A stretch of 64,000 nucleotides of DNA from JACMQX01 sp040385105. Its GTDB lineage: Bacteria > Pseudomonadota > Gammaproteobacteria > Burkholderiales > Burkholderiaceae_C. The stretch lies in the NCBI GenBank assembly GCA_040385105.1, contig JAZKHY010000072.1, positions 1 to 64,000 of the forward strand. Reading direction: 5' to 3'. A program made the position numbers and the translations under genes. Shown one piece after another: positions 40,975-49,765 of the stretch. The notes beneath the pieces are model-generated. The model made no database searches, was not told where the DNA came from, and saw only the letters and a program-made list of their open reading frames with translations. Position 1 is the stretch's first letter; the number at the start of each line of letters is the position of its first letter.

Positions 40975-43005
40975 TTACCTGGCAGCCGGACCTGCCACCT
41001 TGCCAACCTGCGACAGGATCTTGCTGCAGTCCGCATCCACACCCGGCCCGGTTTCCACGGTCGCGGCAAGCGCCAGCAACGGGTTGATCAGTCCCAGTGC
41101 CAGGGCCACGCCGGCACGGCCGGCCAGCGCGCCCTTGTCGGGCGACGCGGTGGGCGCGGCAAAGGTGCCGCCAATGCGCAGCGGCGAGCGCAGGCTCAGG
41201 ATGCTCACGTCCTTGGGTTGCGGCCGGAAGCGGATGTCCAGCGTCTCGTCCGCCAGGCTGATCTGGCCGGCGCCGTAGATCACGGTATCAACCGTGTCGA
41301 GCACGATGGACTGCGAGCTCATCAGCCCCTGCTTCACGTCAAAGGCGCCGCCGGCGCAGCGCAGCTGCACCGTCTTGTCGCCCTGGACTAGGAATTTGAT
41401 CACCTCGCCGCCGTCGAGGCCCATGAACTCCAGCAGGATGTTGCTCACCTGCCCCCGGCCCATCAGCACGCCGACAGTGCCCGAAGCGGAGCCCAGCATC
41501 TGCGCCGCCGAATTGCCGCGGCCCGAAAGATTGACCCGGCCATTGAGCTTGCCGAGGCTCGACCTGGTCAGCTCCACAGTGGGAAACAGCTGGTTGAGCT
41601 GGAGCGAGCGAGCCGCGAGGCTGGTGCGAACACTGGCCGGGTTGACGCGCGCATCGATCACGATGCTGCCGGCCAGCGAACCGCCGGCCACGCCCAGCTG
41701 CAGCGGGTCAAGCGTCAGCTCGCCATCCTTGAGGCGCACATGCACGCTCCCCTTGTCCAGCGGCAGTTCCTTCACCCGGCGGATGTCGGCGGCGCTGTAC
41801 CAGACGTCCGCATTCATCGCATTCAGCCGCTCGAAGTCCAGCGGGGTGGTGGGCAGGATCTTGCCCGGGCGTTTCGCGCTTTTGGCTACCGTTGACCCGG
41901 CAGCCGCGCCAGGCGCTGCGGGCGCCACTGTTACTTTGGCCTGGCGGTCGTCCCGCCCCGTGACGGTGACGCGCGCGACAGGCACTGCAGGCCCGGCACC
42001 GATGATCGGGCCGAGGTCGTCGAAATTCAGGACCCGCGATTGCACCTTTCCGCTCAGCATGCCGACCTTGCCGCTGCGGTCGTAAGCCAGGTCGCCCGAC
42101 AGGTCGGTGCTGCCCAGCCGTCCCTGGATGCCGCCCACCTTCCACACTGCCGCCTGCTTGTTCAGCCGGCCGCGCAATGCATAGGCGGGTGTGGAGGGGA
42201 GCACCACGCCGAGCAGCTTGTACAGGTCTGCAAGATTGGCGCCGCGCAAGTCGAACTGCGCGTCGATGCCGTCAAGCTGTGAGAGGTTGGCAAGCGTGCC
42301 GGTGGCCTTCAGCGAGGTGCTGCCGGCCCTGGCGTCGATCTCAAGCGGGAAAGGCTGCTCCATGTTGTCGCTCAGCTGCAGCACGCTGCCGGTGCGGCCC
42401 TTTGCCGAGAACGCCTCGTTCTTCCATTTGCCGGTCGCGGCGTATTCAAGCGGGAGTCCGTCCGCCGCGTTGGTGATGGCGAACTCCGTCCTGATATCCG
42501 CACCCATCGCAGCGGCCAGGAAGTTCAGCGAACCCTTGTCCACCAGCAGGCGGTCAATGCGCGGCACAGTGCCGGTGTCGGCCGTGTCCTTGCCGAGCGC
42601 CCAGGTCCGGCGCCCGTCCGCTTCCATCTGCAGCCCGAAGCGCGGCTGGTCCAGCTTGAGGACCGGAAGCTCGACCTTGCGGCTGAACAGGGGCCAGAGC
42701 CTCACGTGAATCTCGGCGGCTTCGGCCTCGACAAGGTACGGGTCGCGCGCCCACGGCGGATTGGCGAACTGGATGCCGTCAGCGAACACACGTGTGGTGG
42801 CGCCGAGCTTCACATCCAGCTTGCGGGTGATCTCGAAGCTGCGGCCGGTCTTTTCACTGACATAGCGGTTCAGCGGCCCGCGCAGGATGTCCCACGGGAA
42901 GAAGACGACGACCAGCACGAGCAGGGCAACCAGCCCCAGCAGCGCGAGCCCCACCTTGCGCCAAAGGTGGCGGGACGGCGGCGCGGCGGTGGTAGGTGCA
43001 TTCAT
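40975..43005 (-). CDS. AsmA-family membrane protein
   Basis: A 676-residue protein with a single N-terminal transmembrane helix (VGLALLGLVALLVLVVVFFPW, in two parts near residues 18-40) and a long periplasmic AsmA-like part, including the WDILRGPLNRYVSEKTGRSFEI region and the C-terminal AsmA_2 segment (GQVSNILLEFMGLDGGEVIKFL). The family is linked to lipid transport between membranes and outer-membrane homeostasis. ATG at 43005 is chosen from the anchor position. It is divergent from the receiver gene across 268 bases that hold a perfect palindrome. Confidence 0.9.
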   Translation of the reverse strand: MNAPTTAAPPSRHLWRKVGLALLGLVALLVLVVVFFPWDILRGPLNRYVSEKTGRSFEITRKLDVKLGATTRVFADGIQFANPPWARDPYLVEAEAAEIHVRLWPLFSRKVELPVLKLDQPRFGLQMEADGRRTWALGKDTADTGTVPRIDRLLVDKGSLNFLAAAMGADIRTEFAITNAADGLPLEYAATGKWKNEAFSAKGRTGSVLQLSDNMEQPFPLEIDARAGSTSLKATGTLANLSQLDGIDAQFDLRGANLADLYKLLGVVLPSTPAYALRGRLNKQAAVWKVGGIQGRLGSTDLSGDLAYDRSGKVGMLSGKVQSRVLNFDDLGPIIGAGPAVPVARVTVTGRDDRQAKVTVAPAAPGAAAGSTVAKSAKRPGKILPTTPLDFERLNAMNADVWYSAADIRRVKELPLDKGSVHVRLKDGELTLDPLQLGVAGGSLAGSIVIDARVNPASVRTSLAARSLQLNQLFPTVELTRSSLGKLNGRVNLSGRGNSAAQMLGSASGTVGVLMGRGQVSNILLEFMGLDGGEVIKFLVQGDKTVQLRCAGGAFDVKQGLMSSQSIVLDTVDTVIYGAGQISLADETLDIRFRPQPKDVSILSLRSPLRIGGTFAAPTASPDKGALAGRAGVALALGLINPLLALAATVETGPGVDADCSKILSQVGKVAGPAAR

Positions 43006-43137
43006 GCCCACGAGTGTGCGCGGCGTGAACGGCAATGCCCATCGGCCACCGGAACCAGTTGGTGTCGGCCAGAGCCTACAAAATGAAACAGGCCTGTGCT
43101 GGCCTCGCAACTGTCGGGGGAGCGGCGCCCCGGCAGC

Positions 43138-43153
43138 GTAGGATGCGTCCTAC
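43138..43153. promoter_or_regulatory. Perfect palindrome, candidate response-regulator site
   Basis: GTAGGATGCGTCCTAC lies midway between the divergent AsmA and receiver genes (about 120-135 bases from each start). The half-site GTAGGA/TCCTAC recurs at 45887 and, as TAGGAC, at 50173 and 50220 upstream of stress genes, suggesting one regulator for all. Observed pattern, inferred function. Confidence 0.5.
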
Positions 43154-43273
43154 ATGCAAGCCGCGCGGCCACTGGCACAATTGTTTACAGGGCAAGGGTA
43201 GAGTAATGCACAAGCTGACAGCCGCCGCGAGGCCGCTGTGGGCAAGCATCCCCGCCAGCATGGATGGATCATT

Positions 43274-43669
43274 GTGGGACTCAGAACTTACATCGTTGAA
43301 GACAATGCAACCATCCGGGAAAATCTGATCGGCACACTTGAAGAGCTGACACCCGTCAAGGCCGTCGGCGTGGCGGAGACCGAAAACGAGGGCAAGACAT
43401 GGCTGACCCAGAATACAGGGTGGGACCTGGCCATCGTTGACCTGTTCCTGCGCCAGGGCAGCGGCCTGGGCATCATCGAAGCCTGCCGCAACCGCGACCC
43501 GGCCCAGAAGGTGGTGGTACTCAGCAATTACGCGACATCAGACATGCGCCGCCGCTGCGAACAGCTGGGCGCGGATGCGGTGTTCGACAAATCAAACGAG
43601 ATCGAGGCGCTGGTTGAATACTGTGTCACCCAGTTTCCCGAAGCCGGTGGCGACCAGCCCGGCCGGTAA
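43274..43669 (+). CDS. Stand-alone response-regulator receiver protein
   Basis: A 131-residue CheY-like receiver domain without an output domain. It shows the acidic pair near the start (IVEDNA), the phospho-acceptor Asp in LAIVDLFLRQGSG, the Ser/Thr site in VVVLSNYA, and the Lys in VFDKSNE. The preferred GTG at 43274 gives the usual receiver start (MGLRTYIVEDN); another in-frame GTG at 43238 would add 12 residues. It sits beside a NarL-type regulator and a CHASE3 kinase, and may be a phosphate sink or a partner in the same pathway. Confidence 0.85.
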   Translation: MGLRTYIVEDNATIRENLIGTLEELTPVKAVGVAETENEGKTWLTQNTGWDLAIVDLFLRQGSGLGIIEACRNRDPAQKVVVLSNYATSDMRRRCEQLGADAVFDKSNEIEALVEYCVTQFPEAGGDQPGR

Positions 43670-43736
43670 TGCGGTGGCCGCCACGGCAGGCCATCGGGCG
43701 GGCCCGGTCAGCGGGCATGCGCCATGCGGCGCGGGC

Positions 43737-44369
43737 TCAGTCGATGAGCTTGTTTTTCAGCGCGTAGTACGTCAGGTCGCTGTTGGACGCAAGGCTCATC
43801 TTTTCCATCAGCCGCGTGCGGTAGGTGCTCACCGTTTTCACGCTCAGCGACAGCGCCTTGGCAATGTCGCCCGCCGTCTCGCCCTTGGCCAGCTTCAGGA
43901 ACACCTGGAACTCGCGCTCGGACAGCTGCTCGTGCGGCGCTGCGCCTTCCTTGCGGTTGAGCTGCTGGGCCAGCAGCTCCGCCACCGTCGGCGAGATGTA
44001 GCGGCGGCCCAGCGAAATGGTGCGGATCGCGTTGACGATCTCCATCGGGTCGCACTCCTTGTTCAGGTAGCCGCTTGCGCCCTGCCGGATCAGGTTGACC
44101 GCGTAATGCTCTTCCGGGTAGCCGCTCAAGATCAGGATGCCCAGGTCGGGCGCCTTGGCGCGGATCATGCCGAGCGCGTCAATGCCGCTTTGACCGGGCA
44201 TCGACAGGTCCATCACCAGCACGTCCATTTCATTGTTGCGAACCAGGTCGATGGCTTCGCGCCCGCTGGCGGCCTCACCGACCACACGCAAGTCGACATG
44301 GTCGGAGAAAAACTGCTTGAGGCCGGAGCGCACGATGGCATGGTCATCCACAATTCCGATTTTGATCAT
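43737..44369 (-). CDS. NarL/LuxR-family response regulator
   Basis: A 210-residue DNA-binding response regulator: receiver domain (IGIVDDHAIVRSGL; phospho-acceptor Asp in VLVMDLSMPGQSG; Lys in GYLNKE) and a LuxR-type helix-turn-helix (LSEREFQVFLKLAKGETAGDIAKALSLSVKTVSTYRTRLMEKM, in parts, about 145-195). It is divergent from a CHASE3 histidine kinase, so the two are very likely a pair. It probably controls nearby stress genes through a GTCCTAC-like site. The ATG at 44369 gives the usual MIKIGIVDDH start. Confidence 0.92.
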   Translation of the reverse strand: MIKIGIVDDHAIVRSGLKQFFSDHVDLRVVGEAASGREAIDLVRNNEMDVLVMDLSMPGQSGIDALGMIRAKAPDLGILILSGYPEEHYAVNLIRQGASGYLNKECDPMEIVNAIRTISLGRRYISPTVAELLAQQLNRKEGAAPHEQLSEREFQVFLKLAKGETAGDIAKALSLSVKTVSTYRTRLMEKMSLASNSDLTYYALKNKLID

Positions 44370-44501
44370 GTCGCTTTCTTTCGTTGAAGTCCGGTACTGC
44401 AGGGATCCCGTGGTGCAAGGCGCCCGGGGCGCCATGCTGCATTGTCCGCATGGCTCCGATTATTCCCCAATTATTCACCCTGTTGCCAACCGGAGATCAT
44501 G

Positions 44502-45842
44502 ATGCGCTGGTTCGCAATTCCAAAAATGGCCATCAGCCTGCCCCTGGCAGTGCTGGCGGCGTTCACCCTGATGGCCGTCAACGAGGCCGGCTACGACCGC
44601 TCGACACGGGCCAACGAGAACATTGCGGCAGCGCAGCAGACGCGCGGTGCCATCAACAAGCTGCTGCAGTTCACCCTGGATGCCGAGACCGGCCAGCGCG
44701 GCTACCTGCTCACCGGCGACCCGCGCTACCTCGAGCCTTATGACCTGGCCACCTCCAGCATCAATGAGGTGCTGGACGAACTGCGGCGGCTCTATGCCGG
44801 TGACAAGGACAAGCTGGCCGACTTCCTTATCCTGGCCGGGCACATCTCGCGCAAGCTCGGCGAGATGGATGTCAGCGTGCGCCTGCGCAAGCAGGGCAAC
44901 GAGGACGCCTGGAAGTTCGTGTTGACGACCGACGTGGGCAAGGAGCAGATGGACGCGATCCGCAGGCAGACGGCCAGGCTGGTTGCCTCCAGCACGCTGG
45001 ACATGGAGTCCAGCCAGGCCGACATCACCCGTTCGCTGCAGCTGTCGCGACTGGGCATCGCCGGGATTGCGCTGGCAGGCCTGCTGGCCTTCTACATGTA
45101 CCTGCGCCAGACCAGCGCACTGGCCCGCGCCGGCCTGCGCGAGCAGGAGTCGCTCAAGCGCGAACGCGACATGCTGGAGTTGCAGGTGCGCGAGCGCACC
45201 GCCAGCCTGGCCGAACTGGCCACCCACCTGCAACTGGCCCGGGAAGACGAACGCGGCCACCTGGCGCGCGAGCTGCACGACGAACTCGGCGCGCTGCTCA
45301 CCGCAGCAAAGCTCGACGTGGCGCGGCTGAAATCACGGCTGGGCGGCGAGTCGCCGGACCTGCTGCAGCGGCTGCAGCACCTGACAGAGACGCTCAACAG
45401 CGTGATCGCACTCAAGCGCCGCATCATCGAGGACCTGCGCCCCTCCTCCCTGACCCACCTGGGCCTGGTGTCGTCGCTCGAGATCCTGGCGCGCGAGTTC
45501 TCCGAGCGCTCGGGCCTTGAGATCGTGACCGACATGGAGCCGGTCGAGCTGGACGACTCGCGCCAGCTCACCGTGTACCGCCTGGTCCAGGAGTCACTGA
45601 CCAACGTGGGCAAGTATGCGCAGGCCGCCCGTGTGGACATCAGCCTGCACAACTTTGACGGGCATGTGAGCCTGGAGGTGCGGGACGACGGGCAGGGATT
45701 CGACGTCACGCAGAGCCGGCCGTCGACCCATGGCCTGGCGGGCATGCGTCACCGCGTTGAAGCGGCGGGTGGGCGGCTGTCGGTGAATTCGTCGCCGGGC
45801 AAGGGCACGCGCATCACAGCCATGCTGCCCAAGACCGCCTGA
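44502..45842 (+). CDS. CHASE3-domain sensor histidine kinase
   Basis: A 446-residue inner-membrane kinase. A first hydrophobic helix (about 8-27) and a second (about 185-205) bracket a periplasmic CHASE3 sensor with the typical DAETGQRGYLLTGDPRYLEPY. Cytosolic coiled coil, HisKA_3 dimerisation box (LARELHDELGALL, His near residue 260) and an HATPase domain (VQESLTNVGKYAQA; VRDDGQGFD; GLAGMRHRVEAAGG) follow. ATG at 44502 is 7 bases after GGAG; ATG at 44499 is also possible. It is divergent from the NarL-type regulator, its likely partner. Confidence 0.92.
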   Translation: MRWFAIPKMAISLPLAVLAAFTLMAVNEAGYDRSTRANENIAAAQQTRGAINKLLQFTLDAETGQRGYLLTGDPRYLEPYDLATSSINEVLDELRRLYAGDKDKLADFLILAGHISRKLGEMDVSVRLRKQGNEDAWKFVLTTDVGKEQMDAIRRQTARLVASSTLDMESSQADITRSLQLSRLGIAGIALAGLLAFYMYLRQTSALARAGLREQESLKRERDMLELQVRERTASLAELATHLQLAREDERGHLARELHDELGALLTAAKLDVARLKSRLGGESPDLLQRLQHLTETLNSVIALKRRIIEDLRPSSLTHLGLVSSLEILAREFSERSGLEIVTDMEPVELDDSRQLTVYRLVQESLTNVGKYAQAARVDISLHNFDGHVSLEVRDDGQGFDVTQSRPSTHGLAGMRHRVEAAGGRLSVNSSPGKGTRITAMLPKTA

Positions 45843-45883
45843 CAGGACTGGCCAGACAAAAGGGCGGCCGTGCGCCTGTCGGC

Positions 45884-45898
45884 GCTGTCCTACGCAGC
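45884..45898. promoter_or_regulatory. GTCCTAC motif upstream of DUF1328 gene
   Basis: GCTGTCCTACGCAGC (short GCTG/CAGC arms around TCCTACG) lies 135-150 bases before the DUF1328 ATG, in the 190-base gap after the kinase gene. It shares GTCCTAC with the palindrome at 43138 and with the region upstream of csbD. Confidence 0.4.
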
Positions 45899-46032
45899 AC
45901 CTTCATCGCCGCCCACACGCGCTGGCGTCTGCGGCTGATGAACAACTTCTGACAACTTCCTTAACCTTGCGACAGGCTCTCAATAGGGAGTGCCGCAACA
46001 AGGGCCATGCCCCGCAAGCTCAAGGAACTGTC

Positions 46033-46197
46033 ATGTTGCATTACTCAGTCGTCTTTCTGGTGATCGCACTGATCGCCGCCGTTTTCGGCTTTGGCGGCAT
46101 TGCCGCAGGCGCGGTCGAAATCGCCAAGATCCTCTTCTTCATCTTCGCCATCATGGCCATCGTGAGCTTTGTGGTCAGCCTCATGCGGCGCAAATAG
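46033..46197 (+). CDS. DUF1328 (YtjA-like) small membrane protein
   Basis: A 54-residue protein with two hydrophobic helices (YSVVFLVIALIAAVFGFGG and AKILFFIFAIMAIVSFVVSL) and a basic end (MRRK), matching the DUF1328/YtjA family. It is an inner-membrane protein of unknown function often found with osmotic- or envelope-stress genes. AAGGA lies 8 bases before the ATG at 46033. It heads a run of four or more stress-type genes. Confidence 0.88.
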   Translation: MLHYSVVFLVIALIAAVFGFGGIAAGAVEIAKILFFIFAIMAIVSFVVSLMRRK

Positions 46198-46247
46198 TCC
46201 CGCCGTCCCGCCCCCACACACCCCCGATCCCTGAAAGGCCCCTCTCC

Positions 46248-46643
46248 ATGATCTCGCGCAACTCCGACAAGCTCATCCCTGCCGTACCGAACGGCGCCCG
46301 CCACCTGACGCCCGAAAGCGTCCTGCAATCGGCTGAAGACGCCGTCGAATCGGCACGCGGTTTCACCAACGATTCGCTGGACCGCGCCGGTGCCGCCATG
46401 CGGGACGTGCGGGCCAACCTCGGTTCATCCGCCGGGGAAATCTCGGCCCGCGCCCGTGAGCTGGCACGCAGGGGCATCAGTGCGGCCTCGCATACCAGCG
46501 AACGCGCACACAAAACCCTCAACCAGTATGCCAACGTGACCGGCCGCTATGTGGCGGACCAGCCCGTCAAGTCAGTGCTGATTGCCGCAGCCGTGGGCGC
46601 CGCACTCGCCGCGCTGGTGATTGCTGCGCGCAACCGCGACTGA
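46248..46643 (+). CDS. DUF883 (YqjD/ElaB-like) protein
   Basis: A 131-residue protein with a long amphipathic helical region (about 20-95) rich in Ala, Arg and Glu and a C-terminal transmembrane helix (SVLIAAAVGAALAALVIAARN). This is the YqjD/ElaB layout: C-tail-anchored inner-membrane proteins that bind ribosomes in stationary phase in E. coli. GAAAGG precedes the ATG at 46248. The next gene is YqjE-like, giving the yqjD-yqjE order known from enterobacteria. Confidence 0.85.
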   Translation: MISRNSDKLIPAVPNGARHLTPESVLQSAEDAVESARGFTNDSLDRAGAAMRDVRANLGSSAGEISARARELARRGISAASHTSERAHKTLNQYANVTGRYVADQPVKSVLIAAAVGAALAALVIAARNRD

Positions 46644-46693
46644 CACGCAGGACACCCGGGCCCCCAAAGCAACAACAAGACACGGCAGCAACG

Positions 46694-47074
46694 ATGTCCT
46701 TTTTCCATCCCATCTTCTCGGTCGTCGTCAGGAAGCCTGACCTGGTGATCGAACACCTGGCGGGCTACGCAGCGCTGGCACAGGAAGAAGCCTCGGCCGC
46801 AGGAACACGAATGGCGGGGCGGATTGCCGCCTGGGCAGCCGTGCTCGTCTGTGGCTCGATGTTCCTCACCCTCGCAGGCGTGGCGGTGATGCTGGGCGTG
46901 GTGATGGACCGCTTCAACTGGGCGCTGGTGCTGGTGCCCGGCAGCATGCTGGCCATGGCCGCCATCGCCGCGGGCATCGCGCGCCAGCCCCTGCCGCCCG
47001 GCAGTTTCTCTGAAATGAAAAAGCAGATCGATGCCGACGTGCAGGCCCTGCGCGTGGCAGGAGAGAACTCATGA
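46694..47074 (+). CDS. YqjE-like / phage-holin-fold membrane protein
   Basis: A 126-residue protein with two central hydrophobic helices (about 42-65 and 70-95) and a helical amphipathic N terminus (LAGYAALAQEEASAAGTRM). It fits the YqjE / phage_holin_3_6 family, which follows YqjD-like genes. Function is unknown; it may reinforce the membrane under osmotic stress. Its TGA overlaps the next start (ATGA). Confidence 0.8.
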   Translation: MSFFHPIFSVVVRKPDLVIEHLAGYAALAQEEASAAGTRMAGRIAAWAAVLVCGSMFLTLAGVAVMLGVVMDRFNWALVLVPGSMLAMAAIAAGIARQPLPPGSFSEMKKQIDADVQALRVAGENS

Positions 47075-47580
47075 GCCGCGAACTGCCTGCCCGGCTGGGT
47101 GGTGCGGAGCGCCTTGCGCGCAGCCGCGCGGCGATCACGCAGGCATTCGACCGCGATGGCGATGCGCATGATTACGACGACCTTGGCGCGGAATGGGGCC
47201 AGGCCGCAGCCGACCCGAAAGCCACCAGGCCTTCCGGCAAGTCACGCAGCGGCTGGTGGCCGGTTGCCAAAAGCCTCACCAGCAGCTGGTGGCACCGTCA
47301 CCCGCTCAACGCCATGTCGCACATGGCCAGGCCCGTCATCGAGACCTATGCGAAGCGCGAGCCGGCCAAGCTGCTGGGCGCTGCCGCCCTCGCGGGCGCG
47401 GTGCTGGTGGTGGTCAGGCCCTGGCGCCTCATCTCTGCAGGCGCGCTTCTGGCTGCCGTGCTGAGGCCTTCCGAGATTTCTGCTTTCGCGATGACGATGC
47501 TGTCGTCATTCAATGGAACACTGGACCTGGACAGGAGACAACGCGCGGCCGCGAAGGCAGGCGCGATGCGGCCCGGGTAG
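47071..47580 (+). CDS. Hypothetical protein in the yqjDE-like operon (YqjK position)
   Basis: A 169-residue protein with a charged N terminus, a Trp-rich basic middle (SRSGWWPVAKSLTSSWWHRHP, in parts) and one or two hydrophobic segments (LLGAAALAGAVLVVV; LISAGALLAAVL). It occupies the position where yqjK lies in other bacteria, but I see no clear sequence match. It is translationally coupled to the YqjE-like gene. A membrane-associated role is likely. Confidence 0.65.
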   Translation: MSRELPARLGGAERLARSRAAITQAFDRDGDAHDYDDLGAEWGQAAADPKATRPSGKSRSGWWPVAKSLTSSWWHRHPLNAMSHMARPVIETYAKREPAKLLGAAALAGAVLVVVRPWRLISAGALLAAVLRPSEISAFAMTMLSSFNGTLDLDRRQRAAAKAGAMRPG

Positions 47581-47600
47581 ATCAACGATTTTTTTGCAAA

Positions 47601-47627
47601 CCGGTGAGTGAGGGTGCGGTTCACCGG
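47601..47627 (+). terminator. Hairpin after the yqjDE-like genes
   Basis: Perfect 7-base arms CCGGTGA and TCACCGG around a 13-base loop, ending 10 bases before a T-run (gcttttt). It follows the stop at 47580 by 20 bases and precedes the BON gene by about 53 bases. Likely a terminator or mRNA 5' hairpin. Confidence 0.5.
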
Positions 47628-47680
47628 CAAGCTTTTTCAACCCCTGCACCAACAATTTTTCTTAACTTCAAGGATCCAAC

Positions 47681-48007
47681 ATGAAATACGCTCGCGCAAT
47701 CGCCATCACCGCCCTGGCAGGCCTCACCGTCATCTCCGCCGGTCTCACCACTGGCTGCGCCGTTGCGCGCGACCAGCAGACTGTCGGCGCTTTCGTGGAC
47801 GACGCTGCCATCACCACGGCCGTGAAGGCCAAGTTCGTGGAAGACCGCACTGTCGCCGCCAGCTCGATCAGCGTCGAAACGCTGAACGGCACGGTCCAGC
47901 TCTCCGGCTTTGCCAAGTCTGACGCCGAGAAGGCCCAGGCCGGCAATCTGGCACGCAGCGCCAAGGGTGTGCGTGAAGTGCGCAACAACATCGTTGTTCG
48001 CCCCTGA
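47681..48007 (+). CDS. BON-domain lipoprotein (OsmY-like)
   Basis: A 108-residue predicted lipoprotein: signal with lipobox LTTGC (Cys near residue 26), then one BON domain (about 35-108) with VDDAAITTAVKAKF and LNGTVQLSGFAKS, ending VRNNIVVRP. BON proteins bind phospholipid surfaces and are typical of osmotic stress (OsmY, DolP). An AAGGA lies before the ATG. It is followed by a very strong terminator and is separate from the second BON gene at 49253. Confidence 0.9.
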   Translation: MKYARAIAITALAGLTVISAGLTTGCAVARDQQTVGAFVDDAAITTAVKAKFVEDRTVAASSISVETLNGTVQLSGFAKSDAEKAQAGNLARSAKGVREVRNNIVVRP

Positions 48008-48050
48008 TCGGCTATCCTCCCCGGCATGAAGGCCGGGGACTGGCCTGACA

Positions 48051-48092
48051 AGGCAGGTGGCAGGGCGCGCGCGCCCTGCCACCTGCCTTTTT
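48051..48092. terminator. Perfect 38-base palindrome with T-tract
   Basis: Bases 48051-48088 are a perfect 38-base inverted repeat (aggcaggtgg...ccacctgcct, with GCGCGCGC at the centre), followed by TTTT. This is the strongest rho-independent terminator in the window and closes the BON gene transcript. A smaller hairpin (CCCCGG/CCGGGG, 48018-48038) precedes it. It ends 31 bases before the next gene's start. Confidence 0.88.
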
Positions 48093-48122
48093 ACATCGTT
48101 GAACCAGGAAGCCGGCAGACCC

Positions 48123-49241
48123 ATGAGAGTTTTCAGCTGCAACCATTGCGGCCACACCATCTTTTTCGAGAATGTCCAGTGCCTCAACTGCGGGCATACG
48201 CTGGCCTTCCTGCCCGACCTGCTGGAGATGTCCGCCATCGAGCCGGCGGGTGATGGGGACAACACGCTGTGGCGCCGCGCAGACGATGCCGCCGGTGCCG
48301 AATACCGCATGTGCCAGAACAGCACGCTCCAGCACGCCTGCAATTTTGCGGTCCGGGCGGACGAGCCTGACCTGCTGTGCGTGTCGTGCCGGCAAACGCG
48401 CCTGGCGCCTGACCTGTCCGTGCCGGCCAACCACGAGCACTGGGTCCGCATCGAGACCGCCAAGCGGCGCCTGTACTACACGCTGGCCAGGCTGGGGCTC
48501 ACCCGGGACCATGCGCATGCGCTGATCTTTGAGTTCCTGGCAGACATGCCTGGTGCGCCGGCGGTGCTGACCGGCCACCAGAACGGCGTCATCACGCTGA
48601 ACATTGCAGAAGCGGACGACGCGGAGCGTGCCCGCCGGCGCATTGAACTGCATGAGCCCTACCGCACACTGCTCGGGCACCTGCGGCATGAGTCCGGCCA
48701 CTATTTCTGGGACAGGCTCATCCTGCAGCAGGGCCGGACACAGGAGTTCAGCGAAATCTTTGGCGACCACTCGCTGGACTACCGCCAGGCGCTGGCGGAC
48801 TACTACGGCGCGGGCGGCGCGGGTACAGACTGGCAGGAAGAATTTGTGAGCGGCTATGCCACGGCCCACCCCTGGGAGGACTGGGCTGAAACCTGGGCGC
48901 ACTACCTGCACATGGTGGACCTGCTGGAAACGGCTGCGTCCTACCGCACGAGCGTTACGGTGCCTGGCGATGGCGATGAACAGTCCTGCGTGATGGACCC
49001 GTTCGAGCAGTCCGATGCACAGTTTGACCAGCTGGTGGAGCAATGGACGCCGGTCACCTTGCTGCTCAACAGCCTGAACCGCAGCCTGGGCCAGGGCGAT
49101 GCCTATCCGTTTGCGCTGACGCCCGGAGCGCTGCGCAAGCTGCGCTATGTGCATGACGTCATACGCAGTTCGGCCGGGTCTGCAGGCAGCCCGGCCGAAG
49201 AGGGAATGGAAGATTCGCAGGAGGCGGTCAGCCCCCCTTGA
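48123..49241 (+). CDS. Zinc-ribbon putative metallopeptidase (PF10005/DUF2248-like)
   Basis: A 372-residue cytosolic protein with an N-terminal zinc ribbon (CNHC and CLNC, residues 6-24), a second Cys pair (LLCVSC, near 105), and a HExxH-type zinc site in HLRHESGHYFW (about residue 198) followed by a downstream helix with acidic residues (EEFVSGYATAHPWEDWAETWAHY). This is the layout of the zinc-binding putative-peptidase family. Substrate unknown. The ATG at 48123 is chosen because the zinc ribbon starts there. It converges with the BON lipoprotein gene across 11 bases. Confidence 0.82.
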   Translation: MRVFSCNHCGHTIFFENVQCLNCGHTLAFLPDLLEMSAIEPAGDGDNTLWRRADDAAGAEYRMCQNSTLQHACNFAVRADEPDLLCVSCRQTRLAPDLSVPANHEHWVRIETAKRRLYYTLARLGLTRDHAHALIFEFLADMPGAPAVLTGHQNGVITLNIAEADDAERARRRIELHEPYRTLLGHLRHESGHYFWDRLILQQGRTQEFSEIFGDHSLDYRQALADYYGAGGAGTDWQEEFVSGYATAHPWEDWAETWAHYLHMVDLLETAASYRTSVTVPGDGDEQSCVMDPFEQSDAQFDQLVEQWTPVTLLLNSLNRSLGQGDAYPFALTPGALRKLRYVHDVIRSSAGSAGSPAEEGMEDSQEAVSPP

Positions 49242-49252
49242 TGAGCAGCGTA

Positions 49253-49690
49253 TCAGCCCGCCTTGACGGTGAGCTGGTTGTTGACGTTTGTCACACCCTT
49301 CACTGCCTTGGCCAGCTCGGTGGCGCGATCCTTCGCGGTGCTGCTCGGGGCCGGGCCCATCAGCGTCACGGCGCCGTCCTTGGTGTCGACGTTGATCTTG
49401 ATGGCACTGAGGTCCGGGTCCTTGGCAAAGCTGGCATTGACCGATGCGGTGATGGCAGCGTCGTCAATTTTCTCGCCAATGGTGCTGGCCGTCTGCGCCG
49501 AAGATGCCTTGGCATCTGCCGCTGCATCCTTGACGTCAGCCTTGATCTCTGCTGCCTTTTCTTCGGTCTTGGCGATCGCCGTGTCCAGCTTCTGGCCGGC
49601 AGTCTTGTCATCGGTCTTGCTGCAGGCGCCCAGCGCGAACATCAGGGCGATGGCGGAGGCGATGGCGACGGGTTTGGAAATATGTTTCAT
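49253..49690 (-). CDS. BON-domain lipoprotein with helical linker
   Basis: A 145-residue predicted lipoprotein. The signal ends in the lipobox ALGAC (Cys near residue 23). A charged Ala/Lys/Glu helix (about 30-70) precedes a BON domain (about 72-145) with KIDDAAITASVNASF and DGAVTLMGPAPS. It is likely an osmotic- or envelope-stress protein. It is the last gene of a probable csbD - small Pro-rich gene - BON operon. GGAG lies before the ATG. Confidence 0.88.
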   Translation of the reverse strand: MKHISKPVAIASAIALMFALGACSKTDDKTAGQKLDTAIAKTEEKAAEIKADVKDAAADAKASSAQTASTIGEKIDDAAITASVNASFAKDPDLSAIKINVDTKDGAVTLMGPAPSSTAKDRATELAKAVKGVTNVNNQLTVKAG

Positions 49691-49765
49691 GGTTCACTCC
49701 TTGGATTGGATTTAGGTGGTTAAACGGTATTGAAGGGTGGGATTCGCCCTGACCTGGCCGGCAGG

